In this document: piece after piece, positions 38,391 to 46,707 of the stretch | Layout: every line of letters starts with the position of its first letter | Position numbering within the stretch: the first letter of the stretch is position 1 | From: Psychromonas ossibalaenae ATCC BAA-1528 | GTDB lineage: Bacteria; Pseudomonadota; Gammaproteobacteria; Enterobacterales; Psychromonadaceae | NCBI RefSeq assembly: GCF_000381745.1 | Contig: NZ_KB906968.1 | Location: forward strand, 58,511 to 122,510 | Length of the DNA: 64,000 nt | Direction of reading: 5' to 3' | Translations under genes and position numbers: made by a program | The notes under the pieces: model-generated | What the model was told of the DNA's origin: nothing | Database searches by the model: none | Seen by the model: only the letters and a program-made list of their open reading frames with translations

Positions 38391-39866
38391 TTACTTCAAG
38401 TGATACTGTCTGCCGTTTTTTTCGCTTTCGGCATTCGCTTTCTTATTGTGCTTGGCTGACAGACTACTTAAATGCAGTCCCGATAAGGTTAATGCGATAC
38501 CGGTAATAGAGCCTATCAAGGCTAATGAGCCAAACCAGATAAGCCCAACAAGCGTTAATGTCTCATTTTTGATCTCTTTGTAATGGCTGACATTATCAAC
38601 ATATGACGCCATACGATAAACCTGATTAGACAAGGCCATTGTATTCGCTTCAATTTCAATCACACGAATATCGTAACGCAGCTTCGTGTTCTCCAGCTTC
38701 AGCTCTTTGATGTAAGCATTTTCATTAGAAAATTCACTGTTAACCCGCTCAAGTTTGTTCTCTAAATTACGCAGTGACTGCTGTTTTTCTTTAGACAACT
38801 GACGCTGTGTTTTTGCCAGATTCTGACTACTGGCATTAGCGGCCTGCTTATAACTGCGCGACAACGACTCTACCTGCTGACTTTTATGTTTGATCATGTC
38901 GTCTTTCAGTGCCAATAGTTCAGCATAATAATCGTCTAAAAACTTAACTGATTCCAGATTAGGTTTTTTACTTTTCCCGGTAATGGTTCTGTTATTAATA
39001 CTGTTCAACTGGTTTTCTGCGTAACGGATCTTTTCATCATAATCTTTCTTCACAGTCGCTGAAGTAAAGAAGTTGGAATCATCCAGGGCTTGTTTCTTTT
39101 CCGCTGTCAGGGCATTGATCTGCCCAAGCAGACGCGCACGTTCCTGTTTAATGGTGTCCGTACTACCCTGGAAATTCTGCATACTCGACTGAAAGCGCTG
39201 TTCTTTTTTAGCGGACAGCTCCTGTAGTAAGGCTGATTTTTCAACTTTAAGCTGATTCAGTTCTTTTCTTGCTTTAGCAAGTGAGCTTCGCAGCGGCTGC
39301 ACATTTTTGGATAAACGTTCGTTACGCTTAACAGCACTGCTGTACTGCGTCTTATAGCTGCTGTAAACATTGTTTTTATCAGATGCTATTTTTTCAGTTT
39401 TATCACTGAAATTCTGGAATGCAATGAGAATATTTTCTTTATTAACTTCGATCTGGTTTTCAATACGGCTGATTTCAATTTCGCTTAAATTTATCTGACT
39501 GTTAATTGATGAAAATGCTCTTTCAAAACCATTAAGCAAGGTTTCAAAGGTAATCAATGACAAAAAACAGATGATAAACAGATACATAATAAATGATTTT
39601 CTAGAGTGCCATAATCCGATTACAAAAGGGATTTTGGTCAGCTCAACCAGGGAGATCATGACAAATGGTGCAGATAAAGTAAAAGAACTGACCATATTGT
39701 CACCGCCGGCAACGAGTGAAATTGAAATACAAAGACCAATAAAAACAACAATAATTTCAACAATCCAGGCTATTTTACGTAAAAATCGACTGTGTCTGTG
39801 AAGTTCATGTGCACCGTTATCCATAACACTGCCGGTATTAATACCAGCTCCAATAATATTGCTCAT
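38391..39866 (-). CDS. Membrane-anchored long coiled-coil protein, unknown
   Basis: 491 residues. Three hydrophobic segments (about 32-52, 60-85, 91-112) are followed by about 310 residues of Lys/Glu/Gln/Ser/Asn-rich heptad-like coiled coil (120-430), then a fourth helix (about 438-463) and a basic, hydrophilic tail. An even number of helices puts both ends and probably the coil on defined sides: with cytoplasmic ends the coil would be periplasmic. No enzymatic motif or known family is recognised. It stands alone between gene-poor spacers of about 450 bases. A structural, secretion or phage-defence role is speculation. Confidence 0.7.
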   Translation of the reverse strand: MSNIIGAGINTGSVMDNGAHELHRHSRFLRKIAWIVEIIVVFIGLCISISLVAGGDNMVSSFTLSAPFVMISLVELTKIPFVIGLWHSRKSFIMYLFIICFLSLITFETLLNGFERAFSSINSQINLSEIEISRIENQIEVNKENILIAFQNFSDKTEKIASDKNNVYSSYKTQYSSAVKRNERLSKNVQPLRSSLAKARKELNQLKVEKSALLQELSAKKEQRFQSSMQNFQGSTDTIKQERARLLGQINALTAEKKQALDDSNFFTSATVKKDYDEKIRYAENQLNSINNRTITGKSKKPNLESVKFLDDYYAELLALKDDMIKHKSQQVESLSRSYKQAANASSQNLAKTQRQLSKEKQQSLRNLENKLERVNSEFSNENAYIKELKLENTKLRYDIRVIEIEANTMALSNQVYRMASYVDNVSHYKEIKNETLTLVGLIWFGSLALIGSITGIALTLSGLHLSSLSAKHNKKANAESEKNGRQYHLK

Positions 39867-40335
39867 CTGCTTAATGACTACCTCATAATTAATAAAATGA
39901 TACTTTCAATACAACATCTCTGCTTAAAAAGCATAAAAAAACAGAGCCTTATCGATTATTAAAAGTACTGTTCGCACCTATTTCCTACTTTACATGTACG
40001 AAATTCCAGCACTAAAGCAGATATAATAACTCATGTACTGAAGTTCGTATACTAACTCAAGCAGGTTATAACTTTCAGACTCTCCTATACATATCTGAGA
40101 TGTATCATCATATATTCTGCCGTTTCAGCAGCCGTAATACTGCATAAGAAGCCGATGTCACAGCTAATTATCACTTTAAGTAATGACCTTTTGCCAAGTT
40201 AGCGCAATGACATATAACTAGAAGTAAACAGACAACCTTTTATAATTTTTCACATCAAAGAGATAACAGACAGAATTAAGGTTCAATACCTGTTAAGATA
40301 GCGGATTAAATAATTGTTCAATAAAATGGTGTCCC
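39867..40335. other. Divergent spacer between the coiled-coil and RRM genes
   Basis: About 470 AT-rich bases with no open frame of note. Both flanking genes must be transcribed from it. No clear -35/-10 pair or palindrome stands out to the eye. Confidence 0.4.
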
Positions 40336-40761
40336 ATGAAATTACTAGTACGCAACCTTGCTGCCGCAACAACCGAAGAAAAACTAAAAAGCTTATTTGT
40401 CGAACACGGCACTGTGCAGTCGTGTACCCTGGTTTTAGACAAAGTAACCGGGAAATCTAAGGGTTTTGGTTTTGTTGAAATGCCTAAAGCCGGTGAAGCT
40501 AAAGCAGCTATGAAAACATTAAATGGTTATAAATTAGCGGGCAATCTAATTCGCGTAAAAAAATCTGAAGCAAAGAAAGAAGAAACGCCGCTAACAACTG
40601 AAACAGTAAAAACCGCAGAACCTACACCTGTAAAAGCGAAGAAAGCGCCAGTAAAAAAAGAAACATCAGTAAAAGAAGAAATATCAGTAGAAGCGCACAG
40701 CAATGAAAATAATGCGATGAATATTTACGGTACCATCAAAAAATCTGACGACCAGTTTTAG
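40336..40761 (+). CDS. RRM-domain RNA-binding protein
   Basis: 141 residues. Residues 1-78 form one RNA recognition motif with RNP2 LLVRNL and RNP1 KGFGFVEM. A Lys/Glu/Thr/Pro-rich disordered tail (about 79-141) follows. Such small bacterial RRM proteins bind RNA and some are cold- or stress-induced; a specific target is unknown. It stands alone and ends at a hairpin shared with the convergent gene. Confidence 0.88.
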   Translation: MKLLVRNLAAATTEEKLKSLFVEHGTVQSCTLVLDKVTGKSKGFGFVEMPKAGEAKAAMKTLNGYKLAGNLIRVKKSEAKKEETPLTTETVKTAEPTPVKAKKAPVKKETSVKEEISVEAHSNENNAMNIYGTIKKSDDQF

Positions 40762-40780
40762 GCACCCTATTCACTAAATA

Positions 40781-40809
40781 GCAGAGCCGTTAAGCTTTAA
40801 CGGCTCTGC
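40781..40809. terminator. Shared hairpin between convergent genes
   Basis: GCAGAGCCGTTAA (40781-40793), loop GCT, TTAACGGCTCTGC (40797-40809), perfect 13-bp stem. It contains the stop codon of the minus-strand gene. T-tracts are short, so termination may be imperfect. Confidence 0.7.
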
Positions 40810-41168
40810 TTAGCTGCCAGCTTATTTTCCTGCATTTTTCTCGATAAAAGATCAAAACGACTTAAACATAACCCGCCTAAACTTTTCCTGTCAATTTTAG
40901 CAAGCTTAAGCATGCTTCTTTGCTGTTCTTCACTAACGATCTCAGCGTCATTATGAGAGTAAGTACTAACTTGAAGTAAGCTGTATTTATACATTTCACT
41001 GTAATAATTAAACATAGCTTTATCATCTAACTCTACAGAAATATCACTGCATAGCTGATAATTAGCTAGCGCGCGCCCTAATATTTTTAAATCCTGTTCA
41101 TTAACAGTGGCTGCCGCTAATGGAATATTAAACAGCAGGATAAAAATCAGTAATCTATTCATAAGCAT
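40797..41168 (-). CDS. Secreted hypothetical protein
   Basis: 123 residues (a second ATG at 41162 is equally possible). A signal peptide (about 1-20, ending LAAA) precedes a helical mature part with two cysteines (YQLCSD and GGLCLS) that could form a disulfide. No family recognised. Its stop codon lies inside a perfect hairpin shared with the RRM gene. Probably periplasmic. Confidence 0.6.
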   Translation of the reverse strand: MLMNRLLIFILLFNIPLAAATVNEQDLKILGRALANYQLCSDISVELDDKAMFNYYSEMYKYSLLQVSTYSHNDAEIVSEEQQRSMLKLAKIDRKSLGGLCLSRFDLLSRKMQENKLAAKQSR

Positions 41169-41216
41169 CTGTATATTTAAAATTCAGAAACAAGCTGCGG
41201 CAAATTTATGCACAAA

Positions 41217-41238
41217 AAAGAGGCACCAGGCCTCTTTC
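41217..41238 (-). terminator. Terminator after the PLP enzyme gene
   Basis: AAAGAGGC (41217-41224) / GCCTCTTT (41230-41237), U-tract on the minus strand, about 20 bases past the stop. Confidence 0.85.
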
Positions 41239-41256
41239 TGCTCAAATTGACTTTAA

Positions 41257-42483
41257 TTAAGCAAGTGCTTGTTTGAAGTCTGCTAACAGATCTGCAGTGT
41301 TTTCAATACCGATTGAACAACGAATCATATTTTCGCTAATGCCCATCTCCTGACGAGTATCTAATCCCATTTCATGGTAAATAGTCGGCGCAACCGGTAA
41401 TGCTAAAGTTCGATTATCACCAAGATGCGTTGCACTGATAACAACATTGAGTTTATTTAACAACTCGCAGCAGTCTTCACCTTCAACCAGATCAAAGCTT
41501 AAAATTGCACCAAACTTTTTAAACAGACGCTTTGCAGTTTTATGCTGCGGATGACTTTCCAAACCAGGATAATAAACTTTAGCAACCTTAGGATGCTGCT
41601 CAAGAAACTCGGCCAGTGCAAAAGCGTTATCACACTGACGTTCCATACGCAGCTCCATGGTTTCACTGCCGACAGAAATCAAATGCGCCGTTTGTGAACT
41701 GACACAAGCCCCCATATCACGCAGGCCTTTTTTCTTAATCTGGCTGATTCCCCACATTCTGCTGTCACCCTGACGATAAGCTTCAAATATATTCGGATAG
41801 CTTGCCCAGTCATATAAACCACTGTCTGTAACAGAGCCGCCTAACGCGTTACCGTGTCCGGCAACATATTTTGAAAGCGAGGTCACAATCAGGCTTACTT
41901 TAGCTTTCCGAGCATCAAACAGGTAACTTGAAGTTAATGTATTATCAATAACATAAACAAGTTTTTCAGCTTCACAGAAATCACCTATTTCCTCAAGCGC
42001 ACTAATTTGTGTAACCGGGTTAGCGATTGTTTCAACGAATACCATACGCGTATTTTCTCGGCGGGCTGCTTTTACCTGTTCTATATCCGTTGCATCCACC
42101 AAAGAAATTTCAATACCGTAACCTTCAAGTGTGCCTATCAAACTGCTGGTATTGCCAAATAAGTAACGGCTGCAGATCAGGTGATCACCAGACTTTAACA
42201 GTGATAAAAATGTCGTAACAATAGCAGCCATACCCGATGAAAAAACTAAGGACGCAATGCCGTTATCCATCTGCTTGATTTTGTGCTGCAGGGCATCGTT
42301 GGTCGGCGTAGATGAGCGTGCGTAAGCGTGGCCGGGGTGGCCTTGAAAAACATCAATTAAGCCTTGAACATCATCAAAGCCGAAAGGTACCGAGTTATGA
42401 ATAGGCGCATGCACGGCACCGAACTCTAAATTTAATAAACGATCTGAATGCACTATCTTTGTTGTAAAACCTTGCTCTGACAT
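41257..42483 (-). CDS. Cys/Met-metabolism PLP enzyme, cystathionine gamma-synthase family
   Basis: 408 residues, trans-sulfuration fold type I. Motifs are YARSSTPTN (PLP phosphate contact from the neighbouring subunit), SSGMAAI, VIDNTLTSSY and the PLP lysine in TSLSKYVAGHGNALGG. The C-terminal half has SIGIENTADLL. It could be a cystathionine gamma-synthase, O-acetylhomoserine sulfhydrylase or methionine gamma-lyase; family membership is sure, the reaction is not. Monocistronic. Confidence 0.85.
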   Translation of the reverse strand: MSEQGFTTKIVHSDRLLNLEFGAVHAPIHNSVPFGFDDVQGLIDVFQGHPGHAYARSSTPTNDALQHKIKQMDNGIASLVFSSGMAAIVTTFLSLLKSGDHLICSRYLFGNTSSLIGTLEGYGIEISLVDATDIEQVKAARRENTRMVFVETIANPVTQISALEEIGDFCEAEKLVYVIDNTLTSSYLFDARKAKVSLIVTSLSKYVAGHGNALGGSVTDSGLYDWASYPNIFEAYRQGDSRMWGISQIKKKGLRDMGACVSSQTAHLISVGSETMELRMERQCDNAFALAEFLEQHPKVAKVYYPGLESHPQHKTAKRLFKKFGAILSFDLVEGEDCCELLNKLNVVISATHLGDNRTLALPVAPTIYHEMGLDTRQEMGISENMIRCSIGIENTADLLADFKQALA

Positions 42484-42514
42484 CTCAATTCCTTCGGTTA
42501 TTTTATTAAAACGT

Positions 42515-42782
42515 TAGGGCCTGGTTATCTTTGCTCTTTGTTCCTGCTGGAGGCTATTTTTATGCTCAGCAAGGCAGAAATCATGCAGTGTAATCACTCT
42601 ACATTAATGACGGATAACGAAATTGAGTGTAAAAATAGCCCCAGCCCTTCGGGTTGAGGCTGAAAATTCCTCACTCTGCGTTGCTCATCACTCATTTAGA
42701 ACAACTAAACTTCACTCTTCGCGCCTTGATTGATAAACTTTCAGGCTCAACAGGGGCAATTTTCAAAGATAAACAGGCCCTA
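42515..42782. mobile_element. MITE-like element flanked by TA
   Basis: Terminal inverted repeats of 17 bases: GGGCCTGGTTATCTTTG (42517-42533) and CAAAGATAAACAGGCCC (42764-42780), one mismatch. TA flanks each end, as in IS630/Tc1-mariner-type target duplication. The 264-bp interior has no gene but has further inverted repeats, for example GGCTATTTTTA (42552-42562) / TAAAAATAGCC (42630-42640), and a CAGCCCTTCGGGTTG hairpin. This fits a non-autonomous transposable element moved in trans. Confidence 0.8.
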
Positions 42783-42860
42783 GTCTGCAATAAATAATTA
42801 ATTGTTTTTTAAAGTATTATGCTTAGTCGGTTAAGCATTATACAGAGATAAGGAACTAAG

Positions 42861-44447
42861 TTGAAATCGAATCTATATAGTATTTTCGTCTTTCTTATTG
42901 GTTTATTGGTAACTTATATCGGCAGTAATTACTATCAAAAAACAGAGCTTGCAGCTCACAAACAGGAAGTTATCAGTGAAAGCCAGGCAATAAGCCACAA
43001 TATCCAGCAGCAGATTTCAAAGTATGCTCAGCAGCTGCAGTTAACAGCTCAGAGCTGGTCTACAGCTGCAGAAATCAACCTTCACTGGACACAGCAGATC
43101 AGTACCCTAAAAAATTTTAACCCGCATATCATAGATATAAAAATATATGATTTTACAGGCAATCAAAATTTAAACATCGGCACTGCTGATTACGTCCATT
43201 TTGACAGTGACTTACAAAAAGCCCAACAAGCTAAACATCGTGAATATCTACCCAAACGTCTACCGGTTTCAAATCAAAACAGAATATTTATGAGTCCAGT
43301 CTTTGTATTAGCTAACAATGACACAGCAGCTTATATACAAATCCCAATTTTTATAAAAAACAAACTGTTTGCTTATTTAGAAACGGCGATCAATATCAGT
43401 AAGTTACTGGAGCAGCAGAAACAGACATTTCAATTAACCAGCCCCTTTTCAATATCTGAAAATGGACGGACAATTTTTTCTGTACTGCCTGAAGCCTCAC
43501 ATATAAATGATGTTCATGAGCAGATGAGTTTTCCAATTTTTGGTCATCAGTGGAAATTAATGGTGTGGTTGAACCATCAGCCTGTTATCTACTTGTATCT
43601 GCCTTATATCGGAGGTTCAACAGCACTACTACTGGCACTGTTAACTTATTTAATTCTGTTAAATAGGGACTACAGGAATAAAATACTCAGGCATAAAAAG
43701 CGTTTAATAAAAATAAATAACGACTTTACTGCCAGTAAATCAAGATTAGTACACTCTAATAAACTCTCTTCACTGGGTGAGATTGCGGCCGGTATTGCTC
43801 ACGAAATTAACCAGCCGCTGCAGGTTATCTGTATTCACGCAGATTTATGTAATGAAAATTTAATTAAACAGGAATATCACTTAGTCGATAAAAGTTTCAG
43901 AACGATATTAGCGCAGGTGGAGCGCATCGAAAAAATAGTAAAACAGGTAGGAAGTTTTGCGCGAGACAGTGAATTAGATAACTACCACGACCAGACACCA
44001 GCTGATATTTTTTCCAGTGTTATTAATATTGTCAGTAACCAGTATCAGCAGGAACAGGTTGAATTAAGACAGGTCCTGCCAGGATCTCTTCCAGCAGTTT
44101 TCTGCAATAAAACGCAGATTGAACAAGTGCTAGTCAACTTATTGATTAATGCTAAAGATGCAGTGGAACACAGTGATAGAAAAGTCGTTTTTATTAAGGC
44201 ACACAGCAAAGAGAACAGATTATATATCGAAGTATCCGACAGCGGCTCTGGTATCGAAGCAGATAAACTCGAACAGATCTTCACCCCGTTCTACACCACA
44301 AAAACCCTAGGTAAGGGCACCGGCTTAGGTTTATCTATCAGTTACTCAATCATTCTACAGCATAACGGTGAACTAAAAGTATCCAGTGAAATAGGTAAAG
44401 GCAGTACCTTTTCTGTCAGCCTTCCTCTACAGAAAAGCCCGGACTAA
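42861..44447 (+). CDS. Orphan two-pass sensor histidine kinase
   Basis: 528 residues from a TTG at 42861 with AAGGA six bases upstream. Transmembrane helix 1 (about 5-23), a periplasmic sensor region (about 24-245), helix 2 (about 250-270), then a HisKA domain with H314 in GIAHEINQPLQVI, and an HATPase with VLVNLLINAKDAV, DSGSGI and GKGTGLGLSIS. The HEINQPL box and topology resemble DctB-like kinases. No response regulator is adjacent. Its stop lies inside a terminator hairpin. Confidence 0.88.
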   Translation: MKSNLYSIFVFLIGLLVTYIGSNYYQKTELAAHKQEVISESQAISHNIQQQISKYAQQLQLTAQSWSTAAEINLHWTQQISTLKNFNPHIIDIKIYDFTGNQNLNIGTADYVHFDSDLQKAQQAKHREYLPKRLPVSNQNRIFMSPVFVLANNDTAAYIQIPIFIKNKLFAYLETAINISKLLEQQKQTFQLTSPFSISENGRTIFSVLPEASHINDVHEQMSFPIFGHQWKLMVWLNHQPVIYLYLPYIGGSTALLLALLTYLILLNRDYRNKILRHKKRLIKINNDFTASKSRLVHSNKLSSLGEIAAGIAHEINQPLQVICIHADLCNENLIKQEYHLVDKSFRTILAQVERIEKIVKQVGSFARDSELDNYHDQTPADIFSSVINIVSNQYQQEQVELRQVLPGSLPAVFCNKTQIEQVLVNLLINAKDAVEHSDRKVVFIKAHSKENRLYIEVSDSGSGIEADKLEQIFTPFYTTKTLGKGTGLGLSISYSIILQHNGELKVSSEIGKGSTFSVSLPLQKSPD

Positions 44448-44466
44448 TCAAGTCAGGGCTTTTATT
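44433..44466 (+). terminator. Terminator overlapping the kinase stop codon
   Basis: AAAAGCCCGGACT (44433-44445), loop AATCA, AGTCAGGGCTTTT (44451-44463), one mismatch, followed by ATTT. The stop codon lies in the stem. Confidence 0.75.
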
Positions 44467-44488
44467 TAAAAGCATGCAGCAGTAAAAT

Positions 44489-45073
44489 TTAACCGTCCTG
44501 ATTAATTCTGCTTGCAACAGCCCCCTGCTGATCTTTATATTTTGCATCACTGCGTTTATTATATGGTCTGGTAGCCGGTGCAGACAAAACTTCAAAGTTT
44601 AACGCCCCAATAGTCATTTTAGGACGCAGCGCCAGAGGCAGCTTGCCGCTGTTATAAAACTCTAAAACAATTTTTCCAGACCAGCCCGGATCGATTCGAT
44701 GTGCTGTCACGTGCACCATCAGCCCTAAGCGGGCAAGTGAAGAGCGCCCGTCTAACCAGCCGACAACATCGGAAGGTAAAGTGACTTCTTCATAAGTAAC
44801 GGCTAACGCCAGCTCACCAGGATGCAGAAAGAAAGCATCATCTTCTTTAATTACAATCGCTTCACTCATCACTCTGTCCAGTGATGCCGCCACTTCTTCT
44901 TTAGGTCCAGACAGATCGATATAAGGTGTCGTATGCTCACTGAACACTCTGAATTCATCACCTAAACGAATATCAACACTGACGCCTGAAATAGCAGACT
45001 GCGGCGGGCGAGGATCTATTATTATTTTCCCGGCATCTAAATATTCTTCGATATGGGTATCACACAAACGCAT
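44489..45073 (-). CDS. dcd: dCTP deaminase
   Basis: 194 residues from the ATG at 45073, which gives the E. coli-like [12 protein letters not shown] start and has GGAG upstream; the frame runs on to 45103. It has [27 protein letters not shown] with the catalytic Glu region, and the C-terminal [15 protein letters not shown]. It makes dUTP from dCTP for thymidylate supply. Confidence 0.96.
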   Translation of the reverse strand: MRLCDTHIEEYLDAGKIIIDPRPPQSAISGVSVDIRLGDEFRVFSEHTTPYIDLSGPKEEVAASLDRVMSEAIVIKEDDAFFLHPGELALAVTYEEVTLPSDVVGWLDGRSSLARLGLMVHVTAHRIDPGWSGKIVLEFYNSGKLPLALRPKMTIGALNFEVLSAPATRPYNKRSDAKYKDQQGAVASRINQDG

Positions 45074-45217
45074 TTGTTTCTCCAGACAGCTAAAGTCATT
45101 CATTAATTTAATGCATTATACACAATAATGCGAATTACATTAAATAAGAGCTACTTAGGATTTTTCAAAGGGGATAGAGTTGAAGTGAAACTATGGAGGA
45201 TTTTCTTACACGCATAA

Positions 45218-45244
45218 AAAAGGTAAGTCATTGACTTACCTTTC
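45218..45244 (-). terminator. cspA-like gene terminator
   Basis: AAAGGTAAG / CTTACCTTT around TCATTGA, with a U-tract on the minus strand, about 45 bases past the stop. Confidence 0.82.
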
Positions 45245-45286
45245 TATTCAATCAGAATGAGCTAATTAAAGCTCATCGAAGCAATA

Positions 45287-45493
45287 TTAAAGAGCTACGA
45301 TGTTTTCTGCTTGAGGACCTTTTTGACCTTGAGTTACAGTGAACTGTACTTTTTGGCCTTCAGCAAGAGTTTTGAAACCAGTGCTTGCGATTGCAGAGAA
45401 ATGTGCGAAAACGTCAGGACCGTTTTCTTGCTCGATGAAACCAAAACCTTTAGATTCGTTGAACCATTTTACTGTACCAGTAGTTGTAGACAT
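45287..45493 (-). CDS. Cold-shock protein, CspA family
   Basis: 68 residues, a single cold-shock domain with RNP1 KGFGFI and RNP2 VFAHF. It binds single-stranded nucleic acid as an RNA chaperone. A likely promoter at 45642-45670 gives a leader of about 140 bases, typical of cold-induced csp genes where the leader folds as a thermosensor. The paralogue type (A, G, D) cannot be told. Confidence 0.95.
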   Translation of the reverse strand: MSTTTGTVKWFNESKGFGFIEQENGPDVFAHFSAIASTGFKTLAEGQKVQFTVTQGQKGPQAENIVAL

Positions 45494-45635
45494 AATAATA
45501 TCCTATTTAATTTTTGAGTAATTAACCTTGTGAATCAAGGCATTTGGCTAGAAGTGTTGCTATTACTTATGAAGTATAGGATTCGGTACATAATACGGAA
45601 CATTGAACATAAATATCAAACGAACTTTCAAGCTG
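45494..45635 (-). promoter_or_regulatory. Long 5-prime leader of the csp gene
   Basis: About 142 bases between the predicted transcription start and the ATG, AT-rich, with AGGA shortly before the start codon. Length fits cold-shock leaders; specific folds were not computed. Confidence 0.45.
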
Positions 45636-45641
45636 GGAAAG

Positions 45642-45670
45642 AGTATATAGGTCTTTAAAAAACAGTACAA
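45642..45670 (-). promoter_or_regulatory. Sigma-70 promoter of the csp gene
   Basis: On the minus strand TTGTAC (45670-45665), 17-base spacer, TATACT (45647-45642). Both elements are one base off consensus with optimal spacing. Confidence 0.65.
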
Positions 45671-45989
45671 CACCTATTTAGGAATTAAATGGGAAAATAT
45701 AAAAAAAAAAACATTCGAGTTTGACCACAAAATATATAATCAATAAAATCAACAACTTCACAACCAATACATGTTAACAATATGTTAAAAGCACAGTTTA
45801 TATGCCCTGTCAGATTTGCTCCTATCAGCTTCCCACAGTAAATATGATTTACAGATCCAACAGTTATCCGTAATTCAACCGCTTTAATTGTCCTCTTTAC
45901 AAAACTTGTCACGGCTTCCTAGCTAAACAGAACTTCTTTTTGCTATATTGGCAGCTTATATACTCATGATATTTCAAATAGGAACAGTA
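45671..45989. other. Spacer between the csp promoter and yaiI
   Basis: AT-rich. A 75-codon minus frame (45685-45912) has no ribosome site or recognisable domain and is not called. No clear regulatory motif. Confidence 0.4.
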
Positions 45990-46439
45990 ATGACAATATG
46001 GATTGATGCAGATGCCTGCCCGGTACCTGTCAGAGATATGGTTCTACGGGCTGGTCAAAGGACCTCTACCGCACTGGTCTTTGTGGCTAATTCGCCTTTA
46101 CCGATCCCAAGGCGCCCTTTAGTAAAAACCGTACAGGTTTCACAGGGTTTCGATGTGGCTGACAACTATATCAGCCAGCATGTTGAATTAAACGACTTAG
46201 TGATAACTCAAGATATTCCGTTAGCGGCAGAAATAGTCGAAAAAGGTATTACTGCGCTTAACCCCAGGGGAGAGCTTTATACGGTTGAGAATATCCGTCA
46301 GCGTTTAGCGATGCGCAATTTTGCAGAGGAGTTACGCAGTACAGGACAGATCAGCGGCGGGCCGAATAAATTTGGCGACAAAGAAAAACAGACATTTGCA
46401 AATGCCCTGGATCGCTGGTTACAAAAAAACAGGAAATAA
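45990..46439 (+). CDS. yaiI: UPF0178 family protein YaiI
   Basis: 149 residues from the ATG at 45990 (AGGAAC upstream), which starts the conserved MTIWIDADACPVPV; the frame opens at 45948. Conserved DADACPV, VQVSQGFDVADNYI, TQDIPLA and the C-terminal GGPNKFGDKEKQTFANALD resemble a PIN-like nuclease fold with acidic residues. Function is not established. Confidence 0.92.
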   Translation: MTIWIDADACPVPVRDMVLRAGQRTSTALVFVANSPLPIPRRPLVKTVQVSQGFDVADNYISQHVELNDLVITQDIPLAAEIVEKGITALNPRGELYTVENIRQRLAMRNFAEELRSTGQISGGPNKFGDKEKQTFANALDRWLQKNRK

Positions 46440-46465
46440 AAAATGGGGAAGTATTCCCCATTTTA
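46437..46465. terminator. Bidirectional terminator between yaiI and nqrM
   Basis: AAAATGGGGAA / TTCCCCATTTT with a minimal loop, between convergent genes, A/T tracts on both sides. Confidence 0.85.
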
Positions 46466-46482
46466 TTCAGCCTTAAGAAGCT

Positions 46483-46707
46483 TTATAGAATACGATCCGC
46501 ATCATTAAGCTTAGCGGCACGCTCTGCTTCGAGGTTCTTTTTTTTACGGTTTTCACAGGGCTCAGGGCAGTCACATTCTTTTTCAATGCCTACTGACGCT
46601 AATCCCCCGCAGCTGCCGCCAATTGTTTTTTTATTAAAAATATAACCAATAGCCATAGCTGCGATCACCAGTAAAAAAACGATAAATGTTGCAATAAAAT
46701 ATATCAT
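46483..46707 (-). CDS. nqrM: Na+-NQR maturation protein NqrM
   Basis: 74 residues. One transmembrane helix (about 3-23) precedes four cysteines in GGSCGGL and ECDCPEPCE, the NqrM pattern. It is thought to deliver iron for the Fe site between NqrD and NqrE. Its ATG overlaps the apbE stop by one base, last in nqrABCDEF-apbE-nqrM. Confidence 0.93.
   Translation of the reverse strand: MIYFIATFIVFLLVIAAMAIGYIFNKKTIGGSCGGLASVGIEKECDCPEPCENRKKKNLEAERAAKLNDADRIL

Noticed and set aside
45685-45912. Minus-strand open frame of 75 codons between the csp gene and yaiI
   Set aside because: No ribosome site, no recognisable domain, and it overlaps the -35 edge region upstream of the csp promoter.
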